Assembly: GCF_016765795.1 (NCBI RefSeq)
Contig: NZ_JAESVP010000008.1
Location: forward strand, 95,978-159,977
DNA: 64,000 nucleotides
Origin: Fuscibacter oryzae
GTDB lineage: Bacteria; Pseudomonadota; Alphaproteobacteria; Rhodobacterales; Rhodobacteraceae
Reading direction: 5' to 3'
Below the pieces are notes generated by a model. It had not been told where the DNA came from and ran no database searches. It was given only the letters and a program-made list of their open reading frames with translations. Both the position numbers and the translations under genes were made by a program. Of this stretch, positions 61,720-64,000 are shown in pieces (positions within the stretch are counted from its first letter, which is position 1; the number at the start of each line of letters is the position of its first letter).

Positions 61720-64000
61720 TGCATGTCCTTCCAGAAATCAGGGATGTCGCGCCAACCGAAGGGCGCACGGTCTTCGCCGGACCGCCCACCGCCAAGCACG
61801 GCGAGGTGTGGCCCAAGGGCTGCGAGGTCCATGTTGACGAAGACGGAATCGCCAGCGGACCGCAGAAGTGCCAGGCGTAATCCGCCGGTTGGGGTGCAGA
61901 GGAACTCGGATTCCTTCTCGTTCAGCCGCAGGATCCGGTAATCCTCAGGGTTTGCCCGAGGGTTCGGATAGAGAAGCTGCGTCACCACGCTTTCCGCGAT
62001 GATCTGGCCGACTTTCGATTGCGTCAGATGCGTCGGCGTCTGGGTCAGCATCATCACGGCGGCGTTCTTTTTCCGCATCGTGACCAGCCAATCGTGCAGG
62101 CGTTTTTCGAAGATGGGATCGTCGAGCATCTTCCATGCCTCATCGATGACGATGAGGGTCGGGCGGCGGTCCTCAATCACCCGTTCGATGCGGCGGAAGA
62201 GATAGGCCAGCAACGCCGAGCGTTCGGTGCCGAGATCGAGAATCTCGGACATGTCGATGCCGACCACATCCTCGCCCAGACTGATTTCGGAGGCGGCCCC
62301 TGGCCCGAAGAGCCAGCCATAACGCCCGCCCTGCCCCCATTCCCGGACGCGGGACACCAGATTGCCCTCATCATCGGTTGAGGCGACCAGCGTGCCGAGC
62401 CCATCGAAAGTGCGCAGACGCGGATCGGCCGCCACGATCTGGCGCACGGCGGCATTGAGGCTGACCGTCTGCGCGGTCTCGAAGCCACGCGTGCTGGCCA
62501 GAATGTCGCCCAGCCAATCGGTGAGCCAGGCCGCACCCCGTTCATCGACCTCGGTCTGGAACGGGTTCAGCCCAGTGGCTTCGCCGATGCGGATCGCGGA
62601 ATAACTGCCGCCCAGGGCGCGCACCGCCATCTCAAGGCCCCGATCCTTGTCGATGACAAGAATGCGAGCGTTTACCCGCCGCGCCTGTGCCATCAGAAAC
62701 GCCGTGCCGAGGGTTTTGCCCGAGCCGGTGCGCCCCAGAACCAGAGTGTGACCGGCGCTTGGCTCGGCGCCACGCGCCCCCTTGTCGTGGAAATTGAAGC
62801 GATAAAGGCTCGAGGTCACCGTCGGCAGACCGGTGATCACCTCGCCCCAGGGCGACTGCGCTCTCGGGCGACCTTCTGCCACCCGGTGCAATGCCGCAAG
62901 ATGTGCAAAGTTCTGTGCCGAGATCAGCGCGGTGCGCGGGCGGTAGGCCCAATTGCCGGGGGCTTGCGCAAACCAGGCGGCACGGGCGGCAAAGCTTTCC
63001 CGCACCAGCACCGCCCCGCAGTCTTGGCCCGCACGCCAGACTTCAGAGGCGGCTTCCTCCAACTTTTCCCGTGTCTCGGCTATGACCATGACGGTTAGAT
63101 GGTGTTTGCCAAAAACCTGCCGACCGGAGGCGACATTGTCCGCCGCCTCATAGAGCTCTTGTCGCAGGGTTTCTGCGGCATCCTCGGAGGCCCGCATCTG
63201 CCGTGCGGTGCGCTTGATGCGTTCCTCGATCTCATTGTTCCGCACCGGGGTGAAACTGTTGGTGATGGTGATGTCATAAGGCAGTTCCAGCGCATCCAGC
63301 ATCCGGGCCCAGGTCCGTGCCGGATAGGATTTGACGCCGAAGATCGCCCCGAAGCGCCGCGTGCCTGAGGTCTCGATCTCGATCTGTTTGCCCTTGAAGA
63401 GGAACTGGCTGCTCGACAGGCTTTCCGCGAGGAACAAACCCTTCATCGGCACGGATTTGACGACGGGTTGCCCGATCACGCCGCCCAGAAAGCCGAGCCA
63501 TTCACCTGAACTGATGGTCAAGCGCCGGAAACCCATACCTTGGGCGACCCCGGCAAGAAGTCCCATGGCTTCATTGAGCCGCTCTGCCCGCGCGCCCAAA
63601 TCATCCATGAAAGCTGCCTTGAACAGGCTGCCGACCAGCGGCAGGCGCTTGATCGCTGTTGGACGCAAGATCACCGAGACCATCAGCACGCGGCGCTTCA
63701 GGTTTCGGGAAAGAAGATGCGCTCGCCACCGCCGATCGACGGCGACGGCAAAACCATCCGAACCACCGACAGCACCGCGTGCATCCATATCAGCATCGAA
63801 GCCCTTGAGGCGCGGCCAATCGGGCAGGGTCAGTTTCGAGAAATGAAAGCCGAAACCTGCGCCGAGCTGTCCGATCAGCCTGACCTGCCCCCCGGTCGTC
63901 CCTCGTTCATAACGAGAGTCCTTGGGGTTGATAGTGGTCGGTTTCGGGTTGGGCAAGCGCGCCGGGCGCGGAGCCCTCAGATTGCTCAAGCGCCCGGCGC
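61716..64000 (-). CDS. virB4: VirB4 type IV secretion ATPase, 5' end beyond window
   Basis: The frame is open to the right edge, so the start is not seen. Walker A LVLGRTGSGKTLGTAFL, LVIDKDRGLEMAVRALGG, Walker B LIVIDEAWKMLDDPIFEKRL and MLTQTPTHLTQSKVGQIIAESVVTQLLYPN identify VirB4, the large ATPase that energises pilus assembly. The first about 110 visible residues resemble the usual N-terminal domain only weakly. virB2/virB3 would lie outside. Confidence 0.85.
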   Translation of the reverse strand, partial: AGRLSNLRAPRPARLPNPKPTTINPKDSRYERGTTGGQVRLIGQLGAGFGFHFSKLTLPDWPRLKGFDADMDARGAVGGSDGFAVAVDRRWRAHLLSRNLKRRVLMVSVILRPTAIKRLPLVGSLFKAAFMDDLGARAERLNEAMGLLAGVAQGMGFRRLTISSGEWLGFLGGVIGQPVVKSVPMKGLFLAESLSSSQFLFKGKQIEIETSGTRRFGAIFGVKSYPARTWARMLDALELPYDITITNSFTPVRNNEIEERIKRTARQMRASEDAAETLRQELYEAADNVASGRQVFGKHHLTVMVIAETREKLEEAASEVWRAGQDCGAVLVRESFAARAAWFAQAPGNWAYRPRTALISAQNFAHLAALHRVAEGRPRAQSPWGEVITGLPTVTSSLYRFNFHDKGARGAEPSAGHTLVLGRTGSGKTLGTAFLMAQARRVNARILVIDKDRGLEMAVRALGGSYSAIRIGEATGLNPFQTEVDERGAAWLTDWLGDILASTRGFETAQTVSLNAAVRQIVAADPRLRTFDGLGTLVASTDDEGNLVSRVREWGQGGRYGWLFGPGAASEISLGEDVVGIDMSEILDLGTERSALLAYLFRRIERVIEDRRPTLIVIDEAWKMLDDPIFEKRLHDWLVTMRKKNAAVMMLTQTPTHLTQSKVGQIIAESVVTQLLYPNPRANPEDYRILRLNEKESEFLCTPTGGLRLALLRSAGDSVFVNMDLAALGPHLAVLGGGRSGEDRAPFGWRDIPDFWKDMQ

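Overview
The window looks like part of a large conjugative element (plasmid or ICE) from a high-GC alphaproteobacterium, most likely Rhodobacteraceae (Paracoccus/Rhodobacter-like). The clues are the strawberry-notch/Toprim/DUF2493 trio, virC1-virC2, mobC-relaxase-virD4, a Ti-type virB operon, plasmid-type luxI/luxR and several toxin-antitoxin pairs. No tRNA, rRNA, CRISPR array or replication gene was seen. All assignments come from reading the sequence; no database search was run.

Layout. 1-5.2 kb is a scarred accessory zone: the N-terminus of a GlxA/AraC-type regulator at the edge, a small DUF1127-like protein, a berberine-bridge-type FAD oxidoreductase, a dead tyrosine integrase, a cupin, an NsrR(Rrf2)-TetR fusion regulator, and a divergent truncated haemoglobin whose 3' end was replaced by an IS21-type terminus. 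NsrR-like boxes lie between the last two. 5.4-12.8 kb encodes a multicomponent phosphorelay: a single-domain receiver, a PAS histidine kinase, a MASE1-CHASE-PAS hybrid kinase, a receiver with a degenerate GGDEF-like domain, and an Hpt protein. A DUF2235 hydrolase follows. 14.9-21.5 kb is plasmid-backbone DNA metabolism (strawberry-notch methyltransferase/helicase, Toprim protein, DUF2493 protein).

21.9-29.6 kb is the most interesting region: seven tightly packed minus-strand genes. In transcription order they are a sigma-factor-like protein, an HTH protein, an ImmA-protease/UvrD-helicase/Fe-S RecB-like fusion, and a complete Bil-type ubiquitin-like conjugation set (bilA double-Ubl, bilB E2, bilC JAMM protease, bilD E1). 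It reads as a defence island with a self-contained regulatory front end. One flank carries an IS remnant, the other an AT-rich intergenic stretch.

30-41 kb is stability and transfer: vapBC (VapC lacks one acidic residue), a ParD/ParE-like pair (toxin start possibly frameshifted), divergent luxI/luxR around a perfect lux box, small hypothetical genes, virC2-virC1 with a second lux-type box upstream, a nested inverted repeat that is a good oriT candidate, mobC, VirD2-like relaxase and VirD4 coupling protein.

41-54 kb is a catabolic cargo inserted between virD4 and the virB operon. A spermidine/putrescine-type ABC transporter, GMC oxidoreductase and hypD run on the minus strand. gntR, an alpha-ketoglutarate semialdehyde dehydrogenase, a proline-racemase-superfamily enzyme, a second aldehyde dehydrogenase and an Ldh-family reductase run on the plus strand. 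This is a hydroxyproline (or related proline derivative) module, with paired GntR-operator-like sites in the divergent promoter. 54.3-64 kb is virB11-virB10-virB9-virB8-virB6-orf-virB5-virB1-virB7-virB4, transcribed leftward from beyond the right edge; its VirB1 appears to be a transglycosylase built into a VirB5-like scaffold.
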